Part shown: piece by piece, positions 1 to 8,240 of the stretch
Layout: each line of letters starts with the position of its first letter
Position numbering within the stretch: the stretch's first letter is position 1
Assembly (NCBI RefSeq): GCF_013449685.1
Contig: NZ_JACDSF010000074.1
Span: 1-36,989 of the forward strand
Source of the DNA: Pectobacterium brasiliense
Lineage (GTDB): Bacteria; Pseudomonadota; Gammaproteobacteria; Enterobacterales; Enterobacteriaceae
Length of the DNA stretch: 36,989 nucleotides
Direction: 5' to 3'
Notes under the pieces: generated by a model
Told to the model about the DNA's origin: nothing
What the model saw: only the letters and a program-made list of their open reading frames with translations
Databases searched by the model: none
Made by a program: the position numbers and the translations under genes

Positions 1-1
1 T

Positions 2-421
2 CACCTTGATAATCAGGCAGCCCGGATCATCCTTGAGCAAAAAGGCGCATCCGGGTGGATAAATGGCGATCGCACAACCTTCCTCAGTCGTTACCAGGTC
101 AGTCACCGACCGGACGGTCTGATTACCCTCCCCGGCGGCACCGTGATCGCCATTGAGACCGAGCGTCGTCTGAAAACCAGAGCCCGTTATCAGTCGATCA
201 TCGCCAGTCATTTGCTTGCCCGAACCCGTAAAGACTGGATTTACGTTTTTTATATTGTGCCGGATCCGCAGAAAAAGCGCGGCCTTGAACGGCTCTTTGA
301 CAGCATCAGGCACGTCATCGTTAACCACCAGCACATCCCGCTGGAAACCCGCCACCGGAATGTCTTCCGCATCTACACGCTCGACGAGCTGCAACGGCTC
401 GATGTAGACCACGGCATATAG
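2..421 (+). CDS. MobC-like mobilisation protein (replication-relaxation family), 5' end outside window
   Basis: The reading frame is open from the first bases of the window to the stop at 421, so only the C-terminal ~139 residues are present. The stretch RPDGLITLPGGTVIAIETER, followed by a K/R-rich helix and a Y-x-S-I-I segment, matches my memory of the replication-relaxation family, where an RPD motif is followed by an acidic 'E' strand. MobC of the CloDF13/ICE type belongs to that family and works with a MobB coupling-type protein to process the transfer origin in the cytoplasm. An internal ATG at 143 is not the true start because coding similarity continues upstream of it. The gene suggests that this island belongs, or belonged, to a mobilisable plasmid or integrative element. 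The MobB partner would lie left of the window. The family call is from motif recall only. Confidence 0.6.
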   Translation, partial: HLDNQAARIILEQKGASGWINGDRTTFLSRYQVSHRPDGLITLPGGTVIAIETERRLKTRARYQSIIASHLLARTRKDWIYVFYIVPDPQKKRGLERLFDSIRHVIVNHQHIPLETRHRNVFRIYTLDELQRLDVDHGI

Positions 422-527
422 TTCTTCTCTATCACTTACTGCCCCACCCACCCAACCAGCAGTGCAACTGCCTGAAATAATACCCCTCGAAATACTCCCC
501 CACCATCAGAATAGACAGGACTCCAGA

Positions 528-815
528 ATGAACAGAGAAACTGACCGACTTTCGGACGTACTGACCGAAATGAGCGCAAAAGCGCTGGTGACATGGATGA
601 CGCATTCGGCATTACAGGACATACCGCGCGAAGCATTACTGGTTCGCGGCAACGATTTTGTGTATGCCCTGCACGCAAATTTTGTGCTACTGCGTGACGT
701 TCTGTCAGAAACGCTGGAAGATATTGAGCAGCAGAGTCATGACCTCGAAGAAAGACTGGATAGCCTAGAACAGCGCCTTCAGATGCTTCAGAGAGATACT
801 GATGATTTGTATTAG
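528..815 (+). CDS. small coiled-coil protein, unknown function
   Basis: This encodes about 95 residues starting MNRETDRLSDVL. I chose the ATG at 528 because AGGA at 517-520 gives a plausible ribosome binding site, although the frame is open further upstream to 462. The C-terminal third (residues ~60-92) is a strong heptad-type coiled coil with many L, E, Q and R residues (LEDIEQQ, LEERLDSLEQRLQ). It follows the MobC-like gene by about 100 bases on the same strand, so it may be a mobilisation accessory protein, but no family was recognised. There is no signal peptide or membrane segment. Confidence 0.5.
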   Translation: MNRETDRLSDVLTEMSAKALVTWMTHSALQDIPREALLVRGNDFVYALHANFVLLRDVLSETLEDIEQQSHDLEERLDSLEQRLQMLQRDTDDLY

Positions 816-1198
816 CTCAGACTTGGCCTGGCACAACTACGACACAGGGCAAAACCTAATCTGGCAGGCAGCTCTGTGCCAAAAGCGGAAATCGTTAACT
901 CAACATATTTTCAAAATTAGGGCAGCTCACCAGAACAATAGAAAATCTCTCAAATCCCGTTATACACCGATGAATCAGGCAATCGTATACGCAAAAAATG
1001 GCGATAAAAAATGATTCTTAGGGCTAATTGCAGGGCTTTTGGCAGACCGCATACAAAAAAGAGCACAAAACGCAGTTGAAAAAAATATAAAGAATTATGT
1101 AAAACACTCATTATGCATTTCAACTTCACCCGCCACCCTTTTCGAACAGAGAGGGGAAATTATCTGTTGAGATTTTTCAAATACAGCAAGGATGTAAT
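816..1198. other. gap without a convincing gene
   Basis: This 383-base AT-rich stretch holds only a 70-codon reading frame (802-1014) with no recognisable features and an overlap with the previous gene. The last part (about 1150-1198) should hold the promoter and the AAGGA ribosome binding site (1188-1192) of the HD phosphohydrolase gene. I see no repeat or RNA gene here. Confidence 0.4.
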
Positions 1199-2425
1199 AT
1201 GTACGATGACGAAACAATAGCTTTTGCGAAGAAGCAAGAGCAAAAACTGATTGATGCGCTGGGACATAGCCGTGAGCATACTGATGTCAGCTCTGAAGCC
1301 CGAAACAGAGATGATTACCAGCGAGACTATGCACGAATTCTTTACTCATCCTCATTCCGACGGCTTCAGGGGAAAATGCAGCTTTTTGAAGTAGATCCTG
1401 AGAAATTTAACCGAAACCGCTTAACCCACAGCCTTGAAGTCGCACAGATAGCACGCAGTATTGCATCAGATCTTAAATTGCAATTCCCCGTGGTTGTTGA
1501 GCTGGCAGCACTGGCCCATGATATTGGGAACCCTCCATTCGGGCACTCAGGGGAAAAAAAGCTTAACAACTTATCTGCTGAAATCGGCGGATATGAAGGA
1601 AATGCCCAAGCGCTTCGTATCTTGAGAAAACTCGAGAAAAAATATGCCCGCTGTGCAGGCTTAGACCTCACCTACCGCAGCTTATTGTCTGTCATCAAGT
1701 ATCCAAATACAAAATCCACTTCAGATAAATTCATTTATGATGATGACTATGCCTTCTATACGCAGTTGCTGAAAGATAAGCAACTAGACATGAAGGCGGG
1801 TGAAAAAACCATTGATGCGCAGATTATGGATCTCGCCGATGAAATCGCCTATGCAGCGCATGACCTGGAAGATGCGTTGAGCAGGAACATGGTTACTATC
1901 GAAGATATTGAGTATGAATTTCTCAAATCACCAGACTACAACGTTGCTCTTAAGCACTTCAATGAGATTGTCAGTACGTCCAAGAAAACTGCATCTGAGG
2001 CAACATTACTGAAGTCATCAGAAGAATTTGCCATAATTTTTCGAAAAGAGCTGACGTCCAATATTGTTAACCGCTTGGTCATGGATATTGGCGTCGTTAA
2101 AAGTAAAAATGGTTATGATGAGCTTGGGTACAAAACTTTACAGGAACTTGCTGAAGGTCTCAAAAAGCTGCTCTTCAGGGTCATCATGCGCAAAAGGAAC
2201 ATACTGACTTACGAGTTTGAAGGAAATAAGATCATCAGTGATTTATATGCGTTTTATAATGCCAGTGACAACTATAAGTTTTTGTCACCTGAGCTCAAGT
2301 CTTCGTTATCTGAAACAGAGCCGAATGAGTTAAAAACCAAAAAAGCGCGGGCTGTGGTTGACTACATTTCAGGCATGATGGACACATTCGCCGTCAAGGA
2401 ATGGGAAACTCATTGTAAGAAATAA
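1199..2425 (+). CDS. dGTPase-like HD-domain triphosphohydrolase
   Basis: The 408-residue protein belongs to the deoxyguanosinetriphosphate triphosphohydrolase family, which hydrolyses dNTP to deoxynucleoside plus tripolyphosphate. Metal-binding HD-domain residues are visible: NRLTHSLEV (H77), ALAHDIGNPPFGHSGE (H107, D108) and DLADEIAYAAHDLED (residues 211-225). The EGNAQALRIL segment (133-142) is typical of dGTPases. The ATG at 1199 has AAGGA seven bases upstream. It is shorter than E. coli Dgt (about 505 residues), nearer the stand-alone type. Some dGTPases of this kind are known anti-phage enzymes that drain the dNTP pool during infection. That role is inferred here from the island setting. 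It is a single-gene unit followed by a hairpin terminator. Confidence 0.85.
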   Translation: MYDDETIAFAKKQEQKLIDALGHSREHTDVSSEARNRDDYQRDYARILYSSSFRRLQGKMQLFEVDPEKFNRNRLTHSLEVAQIARSIASDLKLQFPVVVELAALAHDIGNPPFGHSGEKKLNNLSAEIGGYEGNAQALRILRKLEKKYARCAGLDLTYRSLLSVIKYPNTKSTSDKFIYDDDYAFYTQLLKDKQLDMKAGEKTIDAQIMDLADEIAYAAHDLEDALSRNMVTIEDIEYEFLKSPDYNVALKHFNEIVSTSKKTASEATLLKSSEEFAIIFRKELTSNIVNRLVMDIGVVKSKNGYDELGYKTLQELAEGLKKLLFRVIMRKRNILTYEFEGNKIISDLYAFYNASDNYKFLSPELKSSLSETEPNELKTKKARAVVDYISGMMDTFAVKEWETHCKK

Positions 2426-2501
2426 CACCAACGATAGACGTCTATACTGCATTAATTACTTTCAACTACAGTGCAGCGTTCTGTTTTAAAACCTTTTTGA
2501 T

Positions 2502-2543
2502 AGCCTGCCGGAACAGCATCTTTTGCATCCTGGCAGGCTTTTC
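2502..2543 (+). terminator. rho-independent terminator after the dGTPase-like gene
   Basis: AGCCTGCC at 2502-2509 pairs with GGCAGGCT at 2532-2539 across a 22-base loop, and a short T run follows. It lies 77 bases after the stop codon. The long loop lowers confidence. Confidence 0.45.
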
Positions 2544-2887
2544 AATACGTTTGGTAACCGCTTATGTATTACCTCACGCTGATTTTCGGCCTAACAGTCA
2601 CTAAGCCCGTAACATATGCTCTTAGTGAATGGCGGAGGATAATGGATAGTGCATTTAGTCAAAACGATCCGTCCTTCGGGGCAGTTTAAAAGGAGCGTCA
2701 CAGATGAGAGTAATGACTGCTGTGTGCCAGGTGCGGAAGTATCTAACAACAGTTTGTGTGGAGCAACTGGGAGGGGTAAGAGGTGCATTTCAAAGGTGCT
2801 TTGATGTTTGTAGGTCATAACCCTTAATTTATGTTACTTCTTAGGGGCCAGTGTTTAATTATCTTGTTAATAACATAAGGGTTGAGT
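2544..2887. other. gap without a convincing gene
   Basis: A 75-codon frame on the minus strand (2591-2818) has no ribosome binding site or recognisable family and I treat it as chance. The AATAACATAAGGGTTGAGT stretch just before 2888 supplies the AAGGG binding site of the CbrC-family pseudogene. Confidence 0.35.
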
Positions 2888-3393
2888 ATGTCTACATTTA
2901 AATATATGAGCCATTATTACTTAACGACAGCATTTACTGGCGGGGGTATTTACTTATAACTGTTGCGGAGAAGTCAAGAAGTTAAAATATATTGGCCCCC
3001 GATATTCCTCTGGTACTAATGATGCCATGCTGTGTGCTCAATGTATTAAAAATGGCGATACTGTAGAGTCCGCCTTAGTCGGTTTTTTATTTAGATAGAT
3101 CCTGAATTTTTTGATGATAACGTATCAAAAGAGATTTGTTACCGCACACCTGATTTCTTTACTTGGCAAGACCAGGAGTGGGCAACGCATTGTAATGATG
3201 CATGTGAATTTCATGGAGATGCTTCTGCTCAAGATATAAGTGTTGCAGGTGAGAGTACAATCCACATCTGGATGGAGAGATATGACCAGAACCGGAAAGA
3301 CTGGGAGAGGTTTATTACTGGGTATGTACCCGGAGTTGATCAGGGTGTTATAAATTCATCTGTAAACATTGTAACGCTATCGTTATTAACTAG
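2888..3393 (+). pseudogene. CbrC/UPF0167 family protein, multiply frameshifted
   Basis: No single frame is open, but fragments in successive frames spell a CbrC-family (UPF0167) protein. MSTFKY starts at 2888. YNCCGEVKKLKYIGP with MLCAQCIKNGD lies at about 2960-3065, then IDPEFFDD and CYRTPDFFTWQDQEWATHC at about 3098-3195. KFICKHCNAIVIN ends at a TAG at 3391-3393. The CxC/CxxC cysteines, the RTP-x-Y/F-x-x-W-Q core and the C-terminal CxxC are the family hallmarks. CbrC has been linked to colicin tolerance in E. coli. At least three frame changes are needed, so the gene is dead. An ATG with AAGGG upstream survives. I found this by reading all three forward frames. Confidence 0.65.
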
Positions 3394-3633
3394 GATTTCT
3401 CATAGACCCTATCAAAGAAACAGTTAGTTGAATCACTACAACTCCAGTCGTGATCTTTTGAGTTTGAGGTAAATGTCAACTTCCGTTGATCGCTCAGGCT
3501 GTGTGAAAACTCCTGATCACTTTTTGGCCTTAGCGATGATTACATATGATCAACCATTCTTTATCAACCCATGCAACGAACTTACTTTCCCAATAAAATT
3601 ATAAACATGCAAATGAACACTGCGGATACCAAC

Positions 3634-3816
3634 ATGGCTAATCATATTCAAGGACATGGCAGGCATCAGATAGCATTGCATCCCTGATGCCCTAGACGAT
3701 TTTGTCACTGAAGATAACCCAGTCAGATTGGTTGATATATTGTTTGGCTACTTGGAACTATGAGTTTTCAAACTGCTTGTGCTCAAATCTGCCTGTCACA
3801 CCTGCATAAAAAACAA
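3634..3816 (+). pseudogene. remnant of an IS1182-type transposase, N-terminal fragment
   Basis: Starting at ATG 3634, the fragments ANHIQGHGRHQIALHP, then (after a frame change) DALDDFVTEDNPVRLVDIL, match the conserved N-terminus of IS1182-family (IS5-like) transposases as I remember it. There the HIQG-x-x-R-x-Q motif and 'DNPVRxxD' precede a GRPxYHP motif. The GRPxYHP motif and the DDE catalytic core are missing, so only about 60 residues of a normally ~450-residue protein survive. No terminal repeats were identified. Confidence 0.6.
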
Positions 3817-3879
3817 GCTTAATGTAGGATGTTTCCCGTTTTCCAAGCAGCCCCTAATACCCGGCAAAGAAGTAATAAA

Positions 3880-4884
3880 TTAGACGAAAGCGGCAGGTAC
3901 AAATCCGTAGATGCTCCGGGCAATATTTTTAGCCAAATCCTTCCTGATATTATCCGTGTTGATGATTTTTTTATAAAGAATGACATGATGGTGATAAAAA
4001 TCAGCCCCTGTTTTCTCTAAGAGTTCTTTGTAGTTCTCGAGTTCTTTTTTATGTACGGATGCAGTAGAACTACCGACATTTCTAATCTCAGCAGCCAGAT
4101 CCAGCACGGGAATGCCATACTTACGAGCATACTCACGGAATTCATATTCATTATAACGCCATGAATTAACTTCCATATCAACTTCTGCGTGGTCAAAATA
4201 TCCACTCCTGAGGGCAATTCCCGTAATAACCGCATCTGTTTCCGGCCTTTCCAACACTAAATCTTTTACGTGTTTGAGAGTCTGAATTTTTTTACCATAC
4301 ATCTTTCGTATCTCGGTGATCATTCTGATGGTATCAACCTGAGTCTCTAAATTTACATCTCTTTTTTTGGTGAAATCGATGTCCTCCTGAGTAGCCTCAC
4401 GAACGGCTTCTGGCACCTCATCAAACAGCTTCGGGTTATCAAAGTTGGCTGGCGAGCAATAATTTTTGTCCTTAACCAGACTTATCCCGGCTTTGTAATA
4501 GCACTGCGCTACCAACCGTGAACAGAATTGACGCTCACTTAAAGGGAGTCTGAATGGAATGACCACGGCCGCAGCTTCAACCGTTGAGTACACTGATAAA
4601 ACTAACGATCTGGCATGACTATTAATAGCGGTTATTTGACGTTGTTTTAATCTTTTCCTGAGCCTTAGCACTTTAACCTGCGACCTTTTATCAAAAAGAA
4701 TTCGTTGCGGATTTTTTGAGTATACGCCCCCGCTATCAGAATGAATGAGCGTGTCGTTAATCCACAGCATGGCATGTGAAAACCGGCTGAAAGTGGAAAT
4801 TTTGACCAGCGTCCCTACGAATGATTTACCACCGGTGAGAATGATATCCCCCACCTCTAATTTCTCATGGTCAACTAAATACAT
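3880..4884 (-). CDS. permuted NlpC/P60-like (YiiX/C92-type) papain-fold protein
   Basis: The 334-residue protein starts with MYLVDHEKLEVGDIILTGG. It has the order typical of permuted NlpC/P60 enzymes: GDIIL, then FSHAMLWI (H37), then IHSDSGGV, and late in the domain FCSRLVAQCYY (C121). In this fold the His precedes the Cys. Members include YiiX-like hydrolases that act on amide or thioester bonds. The C-terminal 200 residues are charged and match nothing I know, so they may be a partner or target domain. It has no signal peptide, so it is probably cytoplasmic. The ATG at 4884 has only a weak binding site. The gene stands alone between two debris regions. Confidence 0.6.
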   Translation of the reverse strand: MYLVDHEKLEVGDIILTGGKSFVGTLVKISTFSRFSHAMLWINDTLIHSDSGGVYSKNPQRILFDKRSQVKVLRLRKRLKQRQITAINSHARSLVLSVYSTVEAAAVVIPFRLPLSERQFCSRLVAQCYYKAGISLVKDKNYCSPANFDNPKLFDEVPEAVREATQEDIDFTKKRDVNLETQVDTIRMITEIRKMYGKKIQTLKHVKDLVLERPETDAVITGIALRSGYFDHAEVDMEVNSWRYNEYEFREYARKYGIPVLDLAAEIRNVGSSTASVHKKELENYKELLEKTGADFYHHHVILYKKIINTDNIRKDLAKNIARSIYGFVPAAFV

Positions 4885-5330
4885 ATTTTTTGTTATACCT
4901 GTGTATAAAAAACAAGAACTACGCCTGCGTGCGTGGTCCGCATTGAAAAATCTTTAACGGGAAAGGAAAATAAGGTTCCGCACCTGAAAGAACAGCCCGA
5001 ATGCGCTGCATATCTTCGCCCTTTTTTCCTTGAAATGTCCTGTGTATCTGACATCGTTATCTAGGATAAATAAGTATTCCGTTAACCGCAATCACACCGC
5101 TAAACGGCAGCTGAGCGGCAAGTGATCATCTGCCACACAATGTCTGACGGGTTCTGTTCATTTCTGACTTATCACTCCTTCGCCACCCGCACTATATCGC
5201 GCCCAAGTGTTCTCCAGCGCTCCGGACAGCCTCACCGTTCCGGATACTTACTGTACAAGCTTCAGGCGTGTGTTTATCTGCCTTCATTACGGGGTATAGG
5301 TCGGGTAAGGTGACGCTCAGTAAGCTTCCA
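4885..5330. other. gap without a convincing gene
   Basis: I see no coding region that I can support. Forward frames at 5122-5313 and 5268-5465 lack ribosome binding sites and run opposite to more gene-like frames on the other strand. Confidence 0.3.
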
Positions 5331-5526
5331 GATACTGTTGCAGCCAGACAACCTTACGTCCGGACACCGGTGTTGCCTGCATATACTCCGGATCCCAGAC
5401 GGCCCTCCGAGACAGGGGCTCATAGAGTTGCGCCGGCAGAATACAGCCGAGCAGGCAGAACCTAAGTTTCCGCGCAGCCAGTGCAGTGAAAAAGCGGAAC
5501 AGGCGTTTGAGATTGCGCCTGCATAG
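5331..5526 (-). pseudogene. start-less reading frame, possible lipoprotein/exported protein remnant
   Basis: Read on the minus strand, this frame is open through NLKRLFRFFTALAARK, a hydrophobic stretch with LLGC, then AQLYEPLSRRAVWDPEYM, and ends VVWLQQYLEAY at a TGA just before 5331. It looks like real coding sequence: a basic N-terminus, a hydrophobic segment with a cysteine, then well-mixed residues. There is no ATG in a proper place. I could not name the family. It may be an old exported-protein gene whose start was lost. Confidence 0.35.
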
Positions 5527-5535
5527 CTCTTAGTT

Positions 5536-5709
5536 CTAGCACTGAAACTCCCCGGTTGCGAATCGACTGAAGCTTACGCCATTCACCGCATCGCGGCACT
5601 TCAGAACAAACCCGGGTTTCCACGCTTTCACCGGTACCGTAAGATCATAATCTTGGCCAAAATAAATTGCTATCGTACTGTCCAGCTCGTGTACGTTGAT
5701 ATCTTTCAT
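5536..5709 (-). CDS. small hypothetical protein (57 residues), possibly a fragment
   Basis: The ATG at 5709 opens a frame MKDINVHELDSTIAIYFGQD that ends at a TAG (5536-5538). It has no membrane segment or known motif, and it sits just upstream of the start-less frame at 5331-5526, on the same strand. It could be the broken front part of the same locus. It is short, so it could also be chance. Confidence 0.3.
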   Translation of the reverse strand: MKDINVHELDSTIAIYFGQDYDLTVPVKAWKPGFVLKCRDAVNGVSFSRFATGEFQC

Positions 5710-5854
5710 ACTAAGGCCATCGGGTTAGCAACAATGATGAGATAAAGTTTACGGTTTCAGTATTCAAATTTGAACGTCTTGCGAAACTTATAACAGCTGA
5801 TATTCTACCAGTCGGTTGATTCATCGTGATGTAAGCGTGCACAAAACTTTCAAG

Positions 5855-5921
5855 GTTCGCTCCTCGCTCTTAGCAGACCCCCAGCTCCAGGAGGATGTCC
5901 GTTTCGTGCCAGGAGCGGACT
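5855..5921. repeat. interspersed imperfect dyad repeat, copy A
   Basis: It begins TTCGCTCCTCGCTC, contains AGCAGACC, and ends GTGCCAGGAGCGGAC. The two ends are roughly inverted copies of each other. It lies about 130 bases before the PD-(D/E)XK-like gene. Related copies are at 8005, 18619, 19681, 23891 and 25084. Confidence 0.5.
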
Positions 5922-6054
5922 GAGTACATGAACGTTTGCAAAAAAAGTTGTAACAAAAATATTATGTAAATGTATGATATCTGCATCTGTATTTTAATGT
6001 TACATACTTCTCTTATAACAGCCATAATACTTACCATAATTAAGGAATATAAAT

Positions 6055-6747
6055 ATGCGAGGACTCGGAAGGGAACCATCTGTTACCACTCGTTTCACAA
6101 ATCAGTTCAAACGAGCATGCGAAGAGAATGAATTGACGGATGTAACTTTTGAATTGGCTGGGCAGGATAACAAGGCTAATGCGGATGCAATATTCAGTGT
6201 TTTAGATAACTTTCTATTAATTGAATTTAAATCTTACGAAAAAGCAATCAAGAGTGAGCAAGATAAAGATCGAGTTTATGGCCTGTGTCACAAGCTTTTA
6301 GAAAATGAAAGAATGACTAACTCTCATCGGAATTGTCATTTCATCATGTGGGGCGTAAGCGAGAACAAGAGATTAGAAACAAGGTATACTATTTATCAAG
6401 ATAGCGTTTGTAGAAAGAGCATTCTTGTAAAATCGAATTTATTAGATGAGCCTAAGGAACCAACGGTGTTGCAGGGGGAAGATCTTGCAACTGAAATCTC
6501 TAAATCAGCAGTGGGACTGAGTCTTGAAGAATTCCTTATTTATTTGAAATGGCTATTCAGTTCAGAAAGATCTTCAGAAGAAACATACGATGGGACTATA
6601 TCATTAATTGCAACATCATCATCAAAATATATTGATGGGTTAGAGTTTGATTCTTTTAATGAATTTGAGTCTTGGGCAAGGCCGGCAGTAATGCATTTGC
6701 TCTCAAAAAAACACAATCGTAAGAGTAAAAAAAGTCCTGGTATTTAA
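6055..6747 (+). CDS. PD-(D/E)XK-like nuclease-fold protein, uncharacterised
   Basis: The 230-residue AT-rich gene starts at ATG 6055 with AAGGA (6042-6046) upstream. Residues 43-59 read ADAIFSVLDNFLLIEFK: an Asp, a hydrophobic strand, then E-x-K. This is the core pattern of PD-(D/E)XK nucleases (D44, E57, K59). A conserved-looking HFIMWGV strand follows near residue 95, again as expected of that fold. The rest is helical and charged. No partner gene is coupled to it, and a dyad repeat precedes it. A stand-alone restriction-type nuclease is the simplest idea, but the family was not recognised and the nuclease call rests on one motif. Confidence 0.5.
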   Translation: MRGLGREPSVTTRFTNQFKRACEENELTDVTFELAGQDNKANADAIFSVLDNFLLIEFKSYEKAIKSEQDKDRVYGLCHKLLENERMTNSHRNCHFIMWGVSENKRLETRYTIYQDSVCRKSILVKSNLLDEPKEPTVLQGEDLATEISKSAVGLSLEEFLIYLKWLFSSERSSEETYDGTISLIATSSSKYIDGLEFDSFNEFESWARPAVMHLLSKKHNRKSKKSPGI

Positions 6748-6977
6748 TTACAGTGGCTTTCTTCTATGATTTATATTTATAGGCATATTTTAGTGTGGAT
6801 ATTTATAACAAGTCTTTTGATTAGCAATCTACGTGCGCTTTTCGCTCACTATGGACCTTGCCGGGCATGAACTTCTTCTGTGTCCAGGTATGGGAATGGG
6901 CCATTCCATTGACCTGATCATTTAGCACTGTAGGATTGATAATTATCTTTCTGATTCACCACTAACAAGGAAAAGGC

Positions 6978-7403
6978 ATGTTCGGATTCTTTAGAAAGAA
7001 AAGAGCTGAAACTGAGCCCAGGCAAGATTCCTCAATCACGGCAAAACAGTTTATTGCGCTGACGCTGAGTGATGAAAAGCTGTCTATGCCCGTCTATCTT
7101 CCAGGGATCCTTAACGAGGATGATTGTGAGGATATTGGGCCTGGTCCTCTCATTTATATCTGGAATGTGGATCGTGTTGCTGGCACATTCAGCCTCTCTG
7201 TTAACGGTAAAGCGATTGGCTACCTCCTTGAACCATTCGTGCCCCGAGATAACCCTGCGTATGTTGAAATCCGTGATGAGGCAATGAAGGTTATCGCTGA
7301 AGCATCTACTCAGTCCGTGCTGACCACCATAGAGAAAACTGGCCTCATGCCCGATATTTTGTTTGCTTACCACGCTGAGGATGCACAACAGAAACCAAGC
7401 TGA
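6978..7403 (+). CDS. hypothetical protein, 141 residues
   Basis: Starts MFGFFRKKRAETEP with AAGGA at 6969-6973. The protein looks soluble, with alternating strands (MPVYLPGIL, LIYIWNVD, FSLSVNGKAIGYLL) followed by a helical C-terminus. No family was recognised. It precedes the secreted-protein gene by about 150 bases on the same strand, so the two may be expressed together. Confidence 0.6.
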   Translation: MFGFFRKKRAETEPRQDSSITAKQFIALTLSDEKLSMPVYLPGILNEDDCEDIGPGPLIYIWNVDRVAGTFSLSVNGKAIGYLLEPFVPRDNPAYVEIRDEAMKVIAEASTQSVLTTIEKTGLMPDILFAYHAEDAQQKPS

Positions 7404-7551
7404 CAGTCAGGCAGAGTTTGAGATTACGCTAGGGAGACTAAGTTAGTCAGTCCTATCATCACAACGCTAAATAAGTGTCAAGAAACGCTTTTGATTGCCG
7501 AAATATACAGTTAGCGTTGTTCCTGAAAATAAACAAAATGGATTGATCCAT

Positions 7552-7941
7552 TTGAAGAAACTCTTACTTCTTGTTCCGTTGGTGTTTGTTGCGCCGGTAC
7601 ATGCTTCTGAAGCCACCCTAGGTCAGGTTTGCAAGGCAGCTTCTGCTGCGATGTTTGGCCGTGACCATAAGCTCATGCAGTTGGATAAAGCCGAATCAGG
7701 TATTGCCTACGTACATTATATCCGACAGAACGATGGCACCCGTTGGGCAATCAAGTGCAAGCTTATAGGTGATCAAGTTATGTGGGCATCTGACAATCCT
7801 GACAGCACCGGTCGCTGGCGGGATGATCCTGCAGACAGTACGGTCAAATATGCTATTGATGGTAAAAAAATAATTATAACCGAGCTCTACAGTGACGGTT
7901 CCAGTACCACTAACTCTTATCCATTGAAGCAGTTAAAGTGA
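7552..7941 (+). CDS. secreted (periplasmic) protein of unknown function
   Basis: I chose the TTG at 7552 because it gives MKKLLLLVPLVFVAPVHASE, a textbook Sec signal peptide with cleavage after VHA. The frame is open upstream to a TTG at 7495, but that would put 19 polar residues before the signal. The mature part (~110 residues) has two cysteines (QVCKAA and AIKCKL) that could form a disulfide. It is rich in short strands with W, Y and D residues. Uncharacterised secreted proteins of this look are common in enterobacteria, but I cannot name one. The ribosome binding site is weak, which fits the poor start codon. Confidence 0.5.
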   Translation: MKKLLLLVPLVFVAPVHASEATLGQVCKAASAAMFGRDHKLMQLDKAESGIAYVHYIRQNDGTRWAIKCKLIGDQVMWASDNPDSTGRWRDDPADSTVKYAIDGKKIIITELYSDGSSTTNSYPLKQLK

Positions 7942-8004
7942 CGATGACGTATACTCCGTTGATTACGACACCTAAAGGTTCGTCATGTAGTTGTTGGAGT
8001 TGCG

Positions 8005-8076
8005 AACTTCCGCTCCTCGCTCTCAGCAGACCTTCAGGGTCACGTGTTTGTCTGCTGTGTGCCAGCAGCGGACGTT
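8005..8076. repeat. interspersed imperfect dyad repeat, copy B (best preserved)
   Basis: Left arm AACTTCCGCTCCTCGCTC, then CAGCAGACC, and right arm GTGTGCCAGCAGCGGACGTT. The arms TCCGCT and AGCGGA face each other about 60 bases apart. It lies between the secreted-protein gene and the SMEK gene. Confidence 0.55.
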
Positions 8077-8240
8077 GCTAACCATAGAAAGCATTCAGCA
8101 AAATTAGTGGGTTTGCATGAAAGCATTGGGTTTTATGAAACCTTGGTGATATTGTATAGCTTATTTATATAAATATATAAAATTAAACTAACAGTCCAAA
8201 AAACTGACCACAACTAATGAATTAAAAAGGATTATTAGCT

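Noticed and set aside
802-1014. 70-codon frame after the coiled-coil gene
   Set aside because: It overlaps the preceding gene, has no binding site and has no recognisable motif.
5122-5526. Forward frames of 62-65 codons
   Set aside because: They have no ribosome binding sites, a Pro/Arg/Ser-rich composition, and run antisense to a more gene-like minus-strand frame.
6748-6977. Possible small gene between the PD-(D/E)XK-like gene and the next gene
   Set aside because: No frame above 40 codons with a binding site was seen. The stretch is treated as a promoter region.
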